A DNA stretch of 14,471 nt, taken from CAZTLE01 sp964614415. Its GTDB lineage: Bacteria; Bacteroidota; Bacteroidia; Flavobacteriales; Flavobacteriaceae. The notes below the pieces were generated by a model. That model was not told the origin of the DNA, did no database searches, and saw only the letters and a list, made by a program, of their open reading frames with translations. The DNA is taken from assembly GCA_964614415.1 (NCBI GenBank), contig CAZTLE010000103.1, positions 1 to 14,471 on the forward strand. Direction: 5' to 3'. The translations under genes and the position numbers were made by a program. This document shows, piece by piece, positions 13,780 through 14,471 of this stretch (its first letter is position 1; every line of letters begins with the position of its first letter).

Positions 13780-14471
13780 TTATTTCAGGTTCTCCAGGAT
13801 GAAGTTGAGTTTGGGGTTGCTGTTCTCGTTCTTACGGAAAGCATGGTTTTCATATTTGTTCGGACGGGCCAATCCATTCTTTTGCCATTCTACAATGGTG
13901 TCAAGACGCTCCAGGCATACCTTTCCGGACAGCAACACATCCAGATCCCCTCCATTGTGATAGAAGTCGTACACCTTCTTAAGCCCTGTGAGATACATAT
14001 AATCTTTGGTGAAACCTCCACCGCGATGAGCCCTAAGCGTGATGTTGTAGGATTCCTCCCGATTTAATTTGTACTGATTGTGCAGTAAATCGAACGTATC
14101 ACAGAAATTAAATCCTTTGTGAAGACTATCCGTCGCCAGTACCCGGTAGGATAACTCCTTTAGGCGATACAGCGTCAGACAGTTGCTCATGTATTCGCTA
14201 AACACCGCCAAACCTTCCTGGGTCTCTACGTTATTGGGGAATCCATTATGGAAAACTTTGAGTGACTGCTCCAATCCATTGTACGTTGTAACGAGGTGTA
14301 CCCCGATTTCATGATTAGCCAGCACTTTCAACTGGTTGGCACTATAGCGGTGATTCTTCTTGAGCAATAAGGTCTGAGTATTGTTCTGGACCATGGCCGC
14401 CGCCGAAATCTTATTGGAGAACTTGATCTTGAACTCAAAATCGTATTTCTTAACGAATTCTCTGAAATAGT
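13780..14471 (-). CDS. QEGLA-motif (DUF1704, MATCAP-like) metalloprotease family protein, C-terminal part, cut by the window edge
   Basis: The frame stays open to the right edge without a stop, so the 5' part lies outside; the Met at 14392-14394 is internal (upstream in-frame residues read FKIKFSNKISAAA). About 230 C-terminal residues are visible. LANHEIGVHLVTTYNG holds the HExxxH zinc motif and NNVETQEGLAVFSEY the QEGLA motif that names the family (flavohemoglobin-expression-modulating QEGLA protein, DUF1704). RAHRGGGFTKDYMYLTGLKKV is the conserved block following it, as in animal MATCAP tyrosine carboxypeptidases. The bacterial substrate is not established. In other bacteria, from memory, the gene often sits with an ATP-grasp (glutathione-synthase/RimK-like) enzyme and an N-formylglutamate amidohydrolase; those would lie to the right. 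The stop is TAA, complement of 13780-13782. Confidence 0.88.
   Translation of the reverse strand, partial: YFREFVKKYDFEFKIKFSNKISAAAMVQNNTQTLLLKKNHRYSANQLKVLANHEIGVHLVTTYNGLEQSLKVFHNGFPNNVETQEGLAVFSEYMSNCLTLYRLKELSYRVLATDSLHKGFNFCDTFDLLHNQYKLNREESYNITLRAHRGGGFTKDYMYLTGLKKVYDFYHNGGDLDVLLSGKVCLERLDTIVEWQKNGLARPNKYENHAFRKNENSNPKLNFILENLK

Noticed and set aside
13714..13803. 29-residue plus-strand ORF (MKLVPSYQ...)
   Set aside because: Short, antisense to the end of the QEGLA gene and lacking any signal or composition bias.

Overview
The window reads as chromosomal DNA of a Bacteroidetes bacterium, most likely a marine-type member of the Flavobacteriaceae (inference). Reasons: several intergenic regions carry the Bacteroidetes promoter pattern (TAnnTTTG at -7, in one case with TTTG 19 bases upstream); strong Shine-Dalgarno sites are absent before the genes; and the gene content is typical of the group: lipocalin lipoprotein plus OmpA lipoprotein, a fused E1 alpha/beta 2-oxoacid dehydrogenase, a MutS2 without Smr domain, a DCC-family protein, a secreted 'GINT' protein and a QEGLA-motif metalloprotease. 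I see no IS element, phage gene, CRISPR array, tRNA or rRNA. No stretch over 300 bases lacks a gene; the longest gaps are 2205-2395 and 13605-13779.

Left part (1-4402, all minus strand). Read in the direction of transcription: a fused 2-oxoacid dehydrogenase E1; a lipocalin-like lipoprotein and an OmpA/glycine-zipper lipoprotein joined by TAATG; then an FAD-dependent geranylgeranyl-reductase-like oxidoreductase whose start codon lies inside a terminator-like hairpin and whose frame ends early at the window edge, probably through a frameshift.

Centre (4526-8535, plus strand). A non-heme iron 2-oxoglutarate/IPNS-type dioxygenase diverges from E1. After an unusual AT-rich array of degenerate inverted 14-mers comes a tight operon: SUI1/eIF1-like factor, DUF1835 protein (TTG start inside the previous gene), nucleoside phosphorylase and a cytoplasmic periplasmic-binding-protein-fold protein. 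The last three are linked by 4-base ATGA overlaps. This operon is the best candidate for an undescribed small pathway: a nucleoside-cleaving enzyme coupled to a soluble ligand-binding or enzymatic PBP-fold protein.

Right part (8626-14471). A membrane-anchored GH25 lysozyme and a 35-residue membrane protein (plus) face uracil-DNA glycosylase (minus). ung diverges from mutS2, which is followed by a DCC/DUF393 thiol-disulfide oxidoreductase with a GTG start overlapping the mutS2 stop. Two minus-strand genes close the window: a secreted 'GINT' surface protein with a good promoter, and the C-terminal part of a DUF1704/QEGLA (MATCAP-like) metalloprotease that continues beyond the right edge.
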